Positions 44,598 through 52,908 of a DNA stretch of 64,000 nt are shown piece after piece. How positions within the stretch are numbered: position 1 is the first letter of the stretch; every line of letters begins with the position of its first letter. Both the position numbers and the translations under genes were made by a program. This DNA is from Alphaproteobacteria bacterium (GTDB lineage: Bacteria > Pseudomonadota > Alphaproteobacteria > CAAGCB01 > CAG-977). The stretch is taken from NCBI GenBank assembly GCA_017480385.1, contig JAFVAT010000030.1, positions 1 through 64,000 on the forward strand, read 5' to 3'. Under the pieces are notes generated by a model. That model did not search any database. It was not told the DNA's origin and saw only the letters and a program-made list of their open reading frames with translations.

Positions 44598-45242
44598 CTA
44601 TCGGCGGCGAGGAATATCGCCGGGACGTCCTTTCTTTCGGGGATCTTTAAATTTAAACAGCTGACTGTCCAACGAAGTGTTAATTTCCACATTATCCAAT
44701 GTTACCACTGTCGTAATCTGCTGAGCGTCTGTTACGCGCCATTGCTTCAAAGCTAAGGGCTTATCTTTAAAAATCAAAGTAATCCTGCCGGCAGAGGGTT
44801 GACTTTTCTTGATAACGGAAACACTGATTTCGCCCGGTTCGGTTGTTATTCCGGTAATGGCCAAGTCATCTGTTTTAAAAGAAAAGTTTTCTTTTAAAAT
44901 CATTGCCGCCGGATTGTCGTCCAAATCAAGGTAAGTTACTTGTTCCAGCTTTTTATCATGAAAAATCAGATAATACCCGTCTGCAACGACTTCAATCGGG
45001 TGAGGCGGCTGATATTCCAAACGCATTTTATTGGGCTTTGAGACATAAAAGTCACCCTGAGCCGAACCGCCGTTATCGCTGCTTTGATAAAATTTGCTTT
45101 TAATTGTACGAATACTATTAAAATAATTTTCTATTTTTTCAACCAGCTGCTGTTGGTCCGCCGTCAGCTGTTTTTCTTGTACCGGCTGATCCGCAAAGGC
45201 AGGCATCGTCAGACATAACACAAAAAGAAGAGCTTTAAACAT
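44598..45242 (-). CDS. lolA: Outer-membrane lipoprotein carrier protein
   Basis: About 214 residues from the ATG at 45242 (signal MFKALLFVLCLTMPAFA). Periplasmic chaperone that carries lipoproteins from LolCDE to the outer membrane. The LolA fold is supported by FYQSSDNGGSAQGDFYVSKPNKMRLEYQPPHP and VADGYYLIFHDKKLEQVTYLDLDDNPA. A GTG at 45269 in the same frame is less likely, since it would hide the signal peptide. The C-terminus is basic (RKKGRPGDIPRRR), next to the tandem repeat. Downstream of ftsK, as usual in alphaproteobacteria. Confidence 0.93.
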   Translation of the reverse strand: MFKALLFVLCLTMPAFADQPVQEKQLTADQQQLVEKIENYFNSIRTIKSKFYQSSDNGGSAQGDFYVSKPNKMRLEYQPPHPIEVVADGYYLIFHDKKLEQVTYLDLDDNPAAMILKENFSFKTDDLAITGITTEPGEISVSVIKKSQPSAGRITLIFKDKPLALKQWRVTDAQQITTVVTLDNVEINTSLDSQLFKFKDPRKKGRPGDIPRRR

Positions 45243-45279
45243 TGTCTTTCCCGTTTCGTTTTTTGCCACTGTAGCAGGT

Positions 45280-47601
45280 TTAACGATTGTCCGGTACTAA
45301 AATTTCACGTTTGCCGGCATGGTTCGGCGCGGAAATGACCCCCTGCGCTTCCATTTGATCTATCAGATCCGCCGCGCGGTTATAGCCAATCCGCAGCTGG
45401 CGCTGGATATAGCTGGTAGACACCTTTCTGTCGCGCAGAATAATCGCAACGGCTTGATCATACAGGCTGGCGTCAGAGCTGTTTTCCAAATTAAACCCTT
45501 CTGCCGAATCTGTTTCGGGCGGTTCTTCCGTAACGGACTGTTCGTATTCGGGTACGCCCTGCAGCCGCAGATGAGCTGTGACCGCCTCCACCTCCGCATC
45601 GCTGACAAATGGACCATGCAGACGAACGGGACGCTGCCCCTGCGCCAAATAAAGCATATCGCCGCGCCCTAACAGCTGTTCGGCTCCTTGCTCCCCTAAA
45701 ATTGTCCGGCTGTCAATTTTCGTCGTCAAACGGAAACTGATGCGTTCGGGAAAATTGGATTTAATCGTGCCAGTAATCACATCTACCGACGGCCTTTGCG
45801 TCGCTAAAATCAAATGAATGCCGGCGGCACGAGCCTTTTGGGCGATTCGCTGAACTGCCGTTTCAATTTCTTTGCCGGCTGTAATCATTAAATCCGCCAT
45901 TTCGTCAACGATCACAACAATGTATGGGAAAGGTTTGAGATTCAGCGGCTGTTCTTCATAAATCGGCTCTCCGTTGTCATAACCGGTCAGCACAGTGCGC
46001 GTTTTAGGCCCTTTGGTATTCAGCAGTTCAGCAACCTTTTTGTTATAGCCGTCAATATTGCGCACGCCCAGCTCGCTCATTTGGCTGTAACGCTGATCCA
46101 TTTCCCGAACGGCCCAGTTCAGCGCCAAAACGGCTTTTTTCGGATCAGTCACAACAGGCGTTAATAAATGCGGGATTCCATTGTATACAGAAAGCTCCAG
46201 CATTTTCGGGTCAACCATGATCAATCGGACCTGATCCGGCGTTAAGCGATAAACTAAAGACAGAATCATCGTATTGATCGCAACGGATTTACCGGAACCG
46301 GTCGTCCCGGCCACCAGCAAATGCGGCATCTTGGCTAAATCCGCAAAGCTTGGTTTGCCTCCGATATCCTTGCCCAAAGCCAGCAGCAAAGGCTTGTCCG
46401 AATTTTTAAACTCGTCACTGGAAACCAATTCTTTCAAATAAACATCTGCGCGTTTTTCATTGGGCATCTCAATACCGATCACGCTTTGACCGGGAATAAC
46501 GGCAATACGCACAGATAACGCGCTCATCGATCGGGCGATATCGTCGGCTAAATTAATGACGCGCGTCGTTTTAATGCCCGGCGCCGGTTCCAATTCAAAC
46601 AAAGTCACAACGGGGCCGGGACGAACGTTGACGATTTCCCCTTTAACGCCGTATTCCTCCAAAACATTTTCCAGCTGACGAGCCCGTTTTTCCAGATAAT
46701 CGCGAGAAACGGCGGCCTCCTTGTCGACCTTGGGTTTGGCCAACAAATCAAGCTTGGGAAGATGAAACTGTTTGACGTATTCGCGCTGCTCTTTGATAGA
46801 TTTCAAAGGCGACGGTTTAGCCGGTCGCGGCTGTTTCGCTGGTACGGCCTGAGACGGAGGAAGCGTTTCTTCCAGCTTCAGTTCGCCCTGTTCGGCAAAC
46901 AGGCTTTGCGGCAGTTCGTCCGCCGGCTGTTTCAAAGGCTCCTCCGCAATTTGGGAAGGTATCCGTCTTATTTTTCTCCAAAGGAACAAAGACAATCTGC
47001 GCACCAAACGCCCCAGGCTGGAAATCCAGCGTTTGACGAGATAGAAAGGAATCCCTAATGTTGAGGCCAAACTAAAAACAACGGCAATGAACACAACGGG
47101 AAGCAAAATATATTCTAAATAAGAAAGATGCGCTATGATTAAAGCCTGTCTTAACGGCAGATAAAAAGCCGGCATAATTGCGCCGCTGAAACCGGCCAAC
47201 ACCGGAGAAAAAGACACTTCCGGCAAGGCGGAAAATAAAACCAACAACAAAAAAAGAGTCGGAATAAGGCTTAAGATTCTGAAAAATTGAAATTTATGCC
47301 ATTTCAATCGGAAAACCAAAAGCCCCCACGCAGCTAAAGAAATCGGGAACAAAACGGCTCCCAGCCCGAAAGACTGCCATAACAAATCTGCCCAAACCGC
47401 ACCGACTGACCCCAGCATATTTGCCGCAGTTCCTCCCGTTGCCGTGTTCCATGACGGATCAGCCGGATTATATGTTGCCAGCGCAAGAGTCAGCAATATC
47501 CCGCTGCCAACCAAAAATAAGCCGATGCAGCGCGTGGTCAAACGGCGAAAAAATACCTTTAAAGCGGCAGGTAAGAACGTATGCTTTTCCAAATGAGTCA
47601 T
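45280..47601 (-). CDS. ftsK: DNA translocase FtsK
   Basis: About 773 residues from the ATG at 47601; the longer frame upstream runs into the gene at 47664. Four N-terminal membrane helices (to about residue 180), a Pro/Lys/Glu-rich linker, then the motor: Walker A GTTGSGKSVAIN, Walker B YIVVIVDEMADL, and the C-terminal winged-helix gamma domain (VSTSYIQRQLRIGYNRAADLID) that reads KOPS. It pumps DNA at the septum and activates XerCD. The linker is short. Confidence 0.96.
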   Translation of the reverse strand: MTHLEKHTFLPAALKVFFRRLTTRCIGLFLVGSGILLTLALATYNPADPSWNTATGGTAANMLGSVGAVWADLLWQSFGLGAVLFPISLAAWGLLVFRLKWHKFQFFRILSLIPTLFLLLVLFSALPEVSFSPVLAGFSGAIMPAFYLPLRQALIIAHLSYLEYILLPVVFIAVVFSLASTLGIPFYLVKRWISSLGRLVRRLSLFLWRKIRRIPSQIAEEPLKQPADELPQSLFAEQGELKLEETLPPSQAVPAKQPRPAKPSPLKSIKEQREYVKQFHLPKLDLLAKPKVDKEAAVSRDYLEKRARQLENVLEEYGVKGEIVNVRPGPVVTLFELEPAPGIKTTRVINLADDIARSMSALSVRIAVIPGQSVIGIEMPNEKRADVYLKELVSSDEFKNSDKPLLLALGKDIGGKPSFADLAKMPHLLVAGTTGSGKSVAINTMILSLVYRLTPDQVRLIMVDPKMLELSVYNGIPHLLTPVVTDPKKAVLALNWAVREMDQRYSQMSELGVRNIDGYNKKVAELLNTKGPKTRTVLTGYDNGEPIYEEQPLNLKPFPYIVVIVDEMADLMITAGKEIETAVQRIAQKARAAGIHLILATQRPSVDVITGTIKSNFPERISFRLTTKIDSRTILGEQGAEQLLGRGDMLYLAQGQRPVRLHGPFVSDAEVEAVTAHLRLQGVPEYEQSVTEEPPETDSAEGFNLENSSDASLYDQAVAIILRDRKVSTSYIQRQLRIGYNRAADLIDQMEAQGVISAPNHAGKREILVPDNR

Positions 47602-47663
47602 AACTTTACGGATCCGGTTATCAGAAGCTTTTTTTGTTATGACATCAAAAAGTAAAGGTTCGT

Positions 47664-48302
47664 TTAATTTATCCGGCCTTCGGAATTCATATCCAACAGC
47701 AACAGCAGCGTGTCGTAAAATTTTTGCATTTCGGCACACTCCAACAACGCCTGTTTTTCTGCCGGCGTAAAAGGCAGCAGCATCGCCAGAGTCATTAAAA
47801 TTTGATCCTGCGGCATCTGGCGCAGCATATCCGAAGTCAGGTCGATTTTATTGGAATATGCATAAAAATCCACTTTGTCGAACAATTCTTTTTTATTAAA
47901 TTTGAAATCCGCCAAATTAAAATCTTCGGCAAACGGAGCGAAATCTATCGCGGCGTCCCGATAAATGCCGTTGTGATCCATTTCTTTGATCACGTTGAAT
48001 CGGGATATGCCGGTCAAAGAAATCAGCAAAGTATCTCCGGATTCGGCAAAGCTGGAAATACGTCCGGCGCACCCGGTCTTATACAAGGGGGGAACCTTCA
48101 TCGACATATTCTGCTCGACCGGCTGAACCATGCCGATAATGCGCGAAGACGCCAACGCGTTGAAAACCAATCGGATATAGCGCATCTCATAAATACGCAG
48201 GTTCACTTTGGTTTCCGGAAACAGAAAAATTCCCGCAAAGGGCAAAACCGGCACATTCGCCGGCAGTTCAACCATTGTTACGTCAAAAATGCTGTCACTC
48301 AT
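47664..48302 (-). CDS. Lon N-terminal-like (substrate-binding) domain protein
   Basis: 212 residues, COG2802-like. Conserved LPVFPLAGIFLFPET-type start reads VPVLPFAGIFLFPETKVNLRIYEMRY, followed by the family FVFNAL...GMVQP and YKTGCAGRISSF. No protease domain. Such proteins are stand-alone copies of the Lon N-domain. It lies 11 bases after the thioredoxin-like gene, so the two form an operon; this pairing is common in alphaproteobacteria. Confidence 0.88.
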   Translation of the reverse strand: MSDSIFDVTMVELPANVPVLPFAGIFLFPETKVNLRIYEMRYIRLVFNALASSRIIGMVQPVEQNMSMKVPPLYKTGCAGRISSFAESGDTLLISLTGISRFNVIKEMDHNGIYRDAAIDFAPFAEDFNLADFKFNKKELFDKVDFYAYSNKIDLTSDMLRQMPQDQILMTLAMLLPFTPAEKQALLECAEMQKFYDTLLLLLDMNSEGRIN

Positions 48303-48313
48303 GAATATCGCCT

Positions 48314-49222
48314 TTATGAAAAGAGCAGAGAGGAAAGTTTGCGCCGTCCGGCTACCGTAATCGGATTCATTTGCCCCAACGCGGCAAAAATTTTAAACAA
48401 TTGCTGACGTGCCGCATCATTATTCCATTCCCGTTCTTTTTCGATAATGGCAATCAGCTGATCAATCGCTTGCTCCGGCTGATGAGCGGCAAATAAAGCG
48501 CAGGCATAATCGAACCGTGTCTGCAAATCGTCCGGATTTTGGGCAGCCTTCTGTGCCAAATCATCGGGAGACGGCGCGTCCTTTGCTTCCAACGCCAGTT
48601 TCAAAGCCGTTTTTGCCGCGTCCAGATCGGGACTTTTCACAGAAGCGTCCAGCCCGTCAGCCAGATCCTGAGCGGCTTCCAACTGGCCCAGCTGAATAAA
48701 GCTGCGGATCATACCGGCAAAAGCGCTTGGATTCGCCTCATCTTTTTCCAATACGGCGGCATACACTTCCAAAGCTTCCTGCGCCTGATTGCTGTTCAGT
48801 TTTTCCGCGGCGTTTTTAAGCATATCGTCCAAAGATAAAGCCGCTTTGCCGATTAAAGCCTGCATCACCGCTTTTAATTGCGTTTCGGGAATGGCTCCGG
48901 TGAATCCGTCCGCCAGGCCGCCTTTTGCAAAAATCATTGTTGTCGGAACGCTTTGAATGCCCAGCTGAAGCGCCAAAGGCTGAACCTCCAGAATATCAAA
49001 TTTAACCAACGCCGCCTTTCCATCAGCCAGCCGAACATATTTTTCCAACAGCGCTGCAAACTGATCACAGACGGGATTTTTCGGCGACATAAAATAGGCC
49101 AAAACAATTTTGTTTTTGGAACAATCAATAACATCTGCCTTGAAAGACTGCATTGTCCCCGTTTTAACAACAGTATCCGCAGCGGCAGCAAGAGTGTTGG
49201 CATCTTCAAAAATTAAAGACAT
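48314..49222 (-). CDS. CnoX/YbbN-like thioredoxin-TPR co-chaperone
   Basis: About 302 residues from the ATG at 49222. An N-terminal thioredoxin fold (about 1-115) carries FMSPKNPVCDQF, where the first Cys of the usual CxxC is missing, as in YbbN/CnoX. A helical TPR-like domain (about 115-300) follows. CnoX holds stress-oxidised proteins and passes them to DnaK and GroEL. Having one Cys is compatible with the mixed-disulfide form known for chaperedoxins. Confidence 0.87.
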   Translation of the reverse strand: MSLIFEDANTLAAAADTVVKTGTMQSFKADVIDCSKNKIVLAYFMSPKNPVCDQFAALLEKYVRLADGKAALVKFDILEVQPLALQLGIQSVPTTMIFAKGGLADGFTGAIPETQLKAVMQALIGKAALSLDDMLKNAAEKLNSNQAQEALEVYAAVLEKDEANPSAFAGMIRSFIQLGQLEAAQDLADGLDASVKSPDLDAAKTALKLALEAKDAPSPDDLAQKAAQNPDDLQTRFDYACALFAAHQPEQAIDQLIAIIEKEREWNNDAARQQLFKIFAALGQMNPITVAGRRKLSSLLFS

Positions 49223-49367
49223 AAAGCCTCCCCTGAAACAAAACAACAAACGATGTCATCATATATGAAAACCTTTCCGATTAAAACGGTAAATAAGCAT
49301 ATTTGCGGCTTATAACCATAGGTCCGGCATCAAAGAAAAAAAATTTTTTCGAAATGAAAAATTTCTA

Positions 49368-49395
49368 TTGCAAAAGAAAAATCAGTCGTTATAAT
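49368..49395 (+). promoter_or_regulatory. Sigma-70-type promoter of tRNA-Gly
   Basis: -35 TTGCAA (49368-49373), 16-base spacer, -10 TATAAT (49390-49395), about 21 bases before the tRNA. A near-ideal vegetative promoter. Confidence 0.85.
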
Positions 49396-49416
49396 CCTGC
49401 ACTGTAAACACGCGGT

Positions 49417-49491
49417 GCGGGTGTAGCTCAGGGGTAGAGCGCAACCTTGCCAAGGTTGATGTCGAGGGTTCAAATCCCTTCGCCCGCTCCA
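49417..49491 (+). tRNA. tRNA-Gly (GCC)
   Basis: 75 nt with encoded CCA. Acceptor GCGGGTG with CGCCCGC, D-arm GCTCAGGGGTAGAGC, anticodon arm CAACC-TTGCCAA-GGTTG giving GCC, T-arm GAGGGTTCAAATCCCTT. Confidence 0.96.
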
Positions 49492-49503
49492 TTAATTCTT
49501 TTT

Positions 49504-49535
49504 AAGAGGGACAAATTTTATTCCCCTCTTTTTTT
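49504..49535 (+). terminator. Terminator of tRNA-Gly
   Basis: AAGAGGG (49504-49510) pairs with CCCTCTT (49524-49530), followed by a run of seven T. Confidence 0.88.
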
Positions 49536-49619
49536 ATGTCTTAAATTTGTTTATAACAGAATTGTTTCTGCGTTTGCTTCAAAAAACCTGAACAGCCTTT
49601 TACAAGATCGGAATTTTTC

Positions 49620-50111
49620 ATGCCTACGGTACATTTTCTTTGCGGTTATATGGGATTTGGAAAATCAACTGTCGCCCGTAAATTAGCCGTGCAGTACAAT
49701 GCTGTCATTTTAAATGATGACGAATTCATGCGTGACCTTTTCGGTCGCAATCTGCCGGAAGAACTTTTTCGTCCTGCGCACGAAAAAGTATCCGAATTCA
49801 CTTGGAAGCTGGGAGAACGCATTATCTCTGTCGGAACAAGCGTGATTTTTGATCGGGGATTCTGGTCCAGACAAAGCAGGCGAGAAGCCGTCGAACGGGC
49901 GGGCAGATTTTGCGATTCTTTACTGTTTCATCAAATCGAATGTGATATGGAAACGGCCAAACAACGCGTTTTAAATCGAACGCAAATTGACGATGCCGCG
50001 TTGGAAATTAATGAAAATACATTTGATGTTATGGCCCATTGCTATGAACCGATCGGCCCTGATGAAGGTCTGAACGTTATTTATTACAAAAATACGTTGC
50101 CTCTTTTCTGA
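49620..50111 (+). CDS. Small P-loop kinase-like ATPase
   Basis: 163 residues. P-loop GYMGFGKSTVARKLA at residues 8-22 followed by a basic lid region (WSRQSRREAVERAGR) and TKQRVLNRTQIDDAAL-type segments, as in the AAA_33 zeta-toxin/chloramphenicol-phosphotransferase-like group. The Asp-Asp at ILNDDEFMRD could act in catalysis. Substrate unknown. It is not paired with an antitoxin-like gene. Confidence 0.78.
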   Translation: MPTVHFLCGYMGFGKSTVARKLAVQYNAVILNDDEFMRDLFGRNLPEELFRPAHEKVSEFTWKLGERIISVGTSVIFDRGFWSRQSRREAVERAGRFCDSLLFHQIECDMETAKQRVLNRTQIDDAALEINENTFDVMAHCYEPIGPDEGLNVIYYKNTLPLF

Positions 50112-50205
50112 ATTTCTTCTTTTTTGCGTGCGCTGCAAAGGCTTATTCTTAACCTTCGGGCGCAGCTCCCCCCTCCCCTCCGGTTTTCGGCGGGAGCGGG
50201 ACGTT

Positions 50206-50592
50206 TCAGGCGCTTTCTTTGTTTTCGTCAGCGTATTTCATTCCCCACATCGCCATTTCATAGAAAACAGGCGTCAGGTCACGGCCTTTTTGCGTAAAAG
50301 AGTATTCGACCCGGGGCGGAATTTCGTTGAACTGTTCGCGTTTGATAAAGCCGTCTTTTTCCAAATCCCGCAAGGCCGCCGTCAGCGTCGTGTTCGTGAC
50401 GCCTTTTAAAAGCTTTTTCAGTTTTCCAAAACGGACGGTTTCATAAATGCAAAGGCAATAAAGAATCTCGTCTTTCCATTTGCCTTGAAACGCTTTCAAA
50501 ATCTGTTCGGCGGGGCAGTTTCCCTTCGCTGTCGTCAAACTGTCGGATTTCAGTTTGACTAAAAATTCCTCATAAGTCATTTTTTTGGTCAT
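50206..50592 (-). CDS. HxlR-family transcriptional regulator
   Basis: About 128 residues from the ATG at 50592 (RBS GGGAGG). Winged-helix with the family Cys near the N-terminus (GNCPAEQILKAFQGKWK), then FGKLKKLLKGVTNTTLTAALRDLEKDGFIKRE and VEYSFTQKGRDL, the HxlR signature. Divergent from the hydrolase at 50703, which it probably controls. An inverted repeat (50642-50648/50662-50668) lies between them. Confidence 0.9.
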   Translation of the reverse strand: MTKKMTYEEFLVKLKSDSLTTAKGNCPAEQILKAFQGKWKDEILYCLCIYETVRFGKLKKLLKGVTNTTLTAALRDLEKDGFIKREQFNEIPPRVEYSFTQKGRDLTPVFYEMAMWGMKYADENKESA

Positions 50593-50641
50593 TGTGCCGC
50601 CTCCCGGTATGAAAAACGATACCATGTATTAAAATTTTGCG

Positions 50642-50668
50642 TACTTGAACAGTTTTTTTAATCAAGTA
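50642..50668. promoter_or_regulatory. Candidate HxlR operator
   Basis: TACTTGA (50642-50648) and TCAAGTA (50662-50668) form an inverted repeat with 13 bases between. TACT/AGTA half-sites are typical of HxlR/DUF24 regulators, though known operators are usually closer together. It sits in the gap between the regulator and the divergent hydrolase gene. Confidence 0.45.
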
Positions 50669-50702
50669 TCATCGTTATACCAAACAAAACAAGAGGTCAA
50701 GA

Positions 50703-51662
50703 ATGGACAAATATTATCAGGACGTTATCAAAACGGCGAATGTGACGGCTGAGCCCGTTTCGTTTAAAAACAGAACATGGCAAATGGCGGGCAACGTTTA
50801 CAAACCCAAAGGAACAGCCAAAGAAAAATTAACAGCGATCGTGATCGGCCACCCGTCCGGCGGCGTGAAAGAGCAAACGGCGGGCGTTTATGCGGCGATG
50901 TTGGCGGAAAAGGGATATTTGACGCTGACATTTGACGCCAGCTATCAGGGCGCGTCCGGCGGAGAGCCCCGTTATTTGGAAGACCCGCAGATGCGCGTCG
51001 AAGACGTTCGGTGCGCTGTGGATTATTTAACAACGCGTTCTGACGTCGATACGGATAAAATCGGCGCGCTGGGCATGTGCGCTTCAGGCGGCTATGTCGT
51101 CAACGCGGCGCAGACGGATTTGAGGATCAAAGCAATTTCAACGGTTTCTATGGCGGATCTGGGCGATATGTTCAGAAACGGTTTAGGCAGGACGTCCGAA
51201 TATAAAGCCGCTTTGAAGCAGACTTTGGAACAGATTGCCGCGCAGAGAACAAAAGAAGCGAACGGCGGGGAAACGTATTATTCGTGGTATGTTCCGCCGA
51301 CTGCCGAACAGGCAGAAGGACTGGCCGGCGACTATCGGGAAGGATACGAGTATTATCGGGTTTCTCCGGCAAAGCACCCGAATTCCGTCAATAAAATGAT
51401 CTTTTCCCGCCTGGATTCGATTATCAATTTTACGGCGCTTTCCCATGTGGAAATGTGCGCGCCGCGTCCGATGCTGTTTATTGCGGGGGCGAATGCGGGA
51501 ACGAAATATTTCTCTGAAGAAGCATATGAACGCGTCAAAGAAACGGCAGAGCTGTTCATTATAGACGAAGCAACGCATATCGAACTGTATTACAAGGAAC
51601 CGTACGTTACGACAAGCGTTGCGAAGCTGGACGAATTTTTTGAAAAGACTTTGGGGAAATAG
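50703..51662 (+). CDS. Alpha/beta hydrolase (dienelactone-hydrolase-like, Cys nucleophile)
   Basis: 319 residues. The nucleophile elbow reads GALGMCASGGYV, with Cys in place of Ser, as in the dienelactone hydrolase and YcjY-type group. An HPSGGVKEQT oxyanion loop is near the N-terminus and the terminal His is in EATHIELYYKEP. The substrate is unknown. Under likely control of the divergent HxlR regulator and followed by a SnoaL-like gene 15 bases later. Confidence 0.86.
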   Translation: MDKYYQDVIKTANVTAEPVSFKNRTWQMAGNVYKPKGTAKEKLTAIVIGHPSGGVKEQTAGVYAAMLAEKGYLTLTFDASYQGASGGEPRYLEDPQMRVEDVRCAVDYLTTRSDVDTDKIGALGMCASGGYVVNAAQTDLRIKAISTVSMADLGDMFRNGLGRTSEYKAALKQTLEQIAAQRTKEANGGETYYSWYVPPTAEQAEGLAGDYREGYEYYRVSPAKHPNSVNKMIFSRLDSIINFTALSHVEMCAPRPMLFIAGANAGTKYFSEEAYERVKETAELFIIDEATHIELYYKEPYVTTSVAKLDEFFEKTLGK

Positions 51663-51677
51663 AAAAGAGAGGCTTCT

Positions 51678-52106
51678 GTGACGAAACCGGATCGGGCTCA
51701 CCCGGCGTTCAGGGAAAACGCAAAGCCGTTTTTCGATATTGTTATGCAGGGGCTGCAAGGGGAAGTTGACGGGAATCATTTTTGGGACGCCGTCGATGAA
51801 AAAGCCGTTTTTGAATTCTCGTACCGCTTTCCCGGTCTGTCGGAAAAGCTGGAAAGCCGGGCCGCTTATATGGAATGGTTTGCCGCGTATGACAATGTTC
51901 TGGATTGGGCGGGAAATCTGAACGTTTATAAGGACAAAGAAAAAAACGCCGTCATTTTGGATTACGAGGTCAAGGGGACTTCAGCGGCAGGCAAGCCGTA
52001 CCGCAACCGTTTTTGTTCGATTGTTCAAATAAAAGACAGAAAAATCGTGCATTGGACGGATTTCGCCGACACGTATTCAGCATTTTGTTCCATGTCGAAA
52101 GAATAA
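51678..52106 (+). CDS. SnoaL/NTF2-like fold protein
   Basis: 142 residues beginning with GTG at 51678 (RBS AGAGAGG). Cone-shaped SnoaL-like fold is suggested by the pattern HPAFRENAKPFF... followed by beta strands ending in KIVHWTDFADTYSAF, the typical WTDF/W-x-D-Y C-terminal motif. Likely a ketosteroid-isomerase-like enzyme or ligand binder. Same transcript as the hydrolase. Confidence 0.78.
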   Translation: MTKPDRAHPAFRENAKPFFDIVMQGLQGEVDGNHFWDAVDEKAVFEFSYRFPGLSEKLESRAAYMEWFAAYDNVLDWAGNLNVYKDKEKNAVILDYEVKGTSAAGKPYRNRFCSIVQIKDRKIVHWTDFADTYSAFCSMSKE

Positions 52107-52250
52107 GCGTTTTTTTTATAACGCTTTTTAATCTGGGCGGTGTGACCGGAAAAACGGTCATATCGCCTTTTTGCCGTTTGTCTTTGTTTTTGACGGCGCG
52201 GCGGAAAATCTGTAAACTTCGGAAAAACAAACCGAGGATAAGGAAAACGC

Positions 52251-52907
52251 ATGGAACAGCGCAAAACAGCTTTTGTCAGCGACTTTGACGGTACGATTTC
52301 AGATGATGATTTTTTTGCTTACACGACGAAGACCTACTTTGACGAACAGGCTTTGGCGCCGTGGCGGGCTTTTCTGGCGGGACAAAAGACGCATTTTAAC
52401 GCGTTAAAGGAAATGTTCGCGCAGATTCACGCGCCGATCGGGGACTTTCACGCGTTAATTGAAACGATCCGCATTGATCCAGATTTGGAAAAAACGTGGC
52501 AGGTTTGCCGAAAACAAGATGTCGCACTTTATATTTGCAGCGCGGGCAATGATTATTATATCCGCCGATTGATCGGGAATTTACTGCAAAAATACAACGT
52601 GACTCTCGTTTCCAACAAAGGCGAATATGCGCCCGAAACCGGATTGGTCATGACGGCGCCGGCTGAGGATTATCCGTACTATGACCAAGATGTCGGCATA
52701 TCCAAAGTAAAATTGGTTGAAAAATTAAAATCGGAGAGGTATTTCGTCGTATTCGCCGGCGATGGACCGCCCGATTTAGCGCCGGCGGAAAAGGCGGATA
52801 TTGTTTTTGCCAAAAAGTTTTTATTGGACGCCTGTCGCCTCAGGGGCATAAAAACACAAAAATTCGAAAGCTTTAAAGATATTCTGACCTATTTTGAAGG
52901 AGTATGA
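52251..52907 (+). CDS. HAD phosphatase, MtnX-like
   Basis: 218 residues. Motif I SDFDGTISDDDF has the Asp-x-Asp pair. Motif II is LYICSAGND (Ser), the Lys is in VSNKGEY or DVGISKVKLVEK, and motif IV FAGDGPPDLAPAEKADIVFAK is the MtnX/phosphoserine-phosphatase type. MtnX cleaves a phosphate in methionine salvage, but other salvage genes are not present here. The frame ends one base before the G1PDH-like start, so its real substrate may relate to that gene. Confidence 0.82.
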   Translation: MEQRKTAFVSDFDGTISDDDFFAYTTKTYFDEQALAPWRAFLAGQKTHFNALKEMFAQIHAPIGDFHALIETIRIDPDLEKTWQVCRKQDVALYICSAGNDYYIRRLIGNLLQKYNVTLVSNKGEYAPETGLVMTAPAEDYPYYDQDVGISKVKLVEKLKSERYFVVFAGDGPPDLAPAEKADIVFAKKFLLDACRLRGIKTQKFESFKDILTYFEGV

Positions 52908-52908
52908 A

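Noticed and set aside
44317-44598. ORF inside the 102-bp tandem repeat
   Set aside because: It repeats the same 34-residue stretch because the DNA repeats; it has no ribosome site and no likely fold.
50172-50197. Hairpin after the P-loop gene as a terminator
   Set aside because: The GC-rich inverted repeat is imperfect and has no T run on either side.
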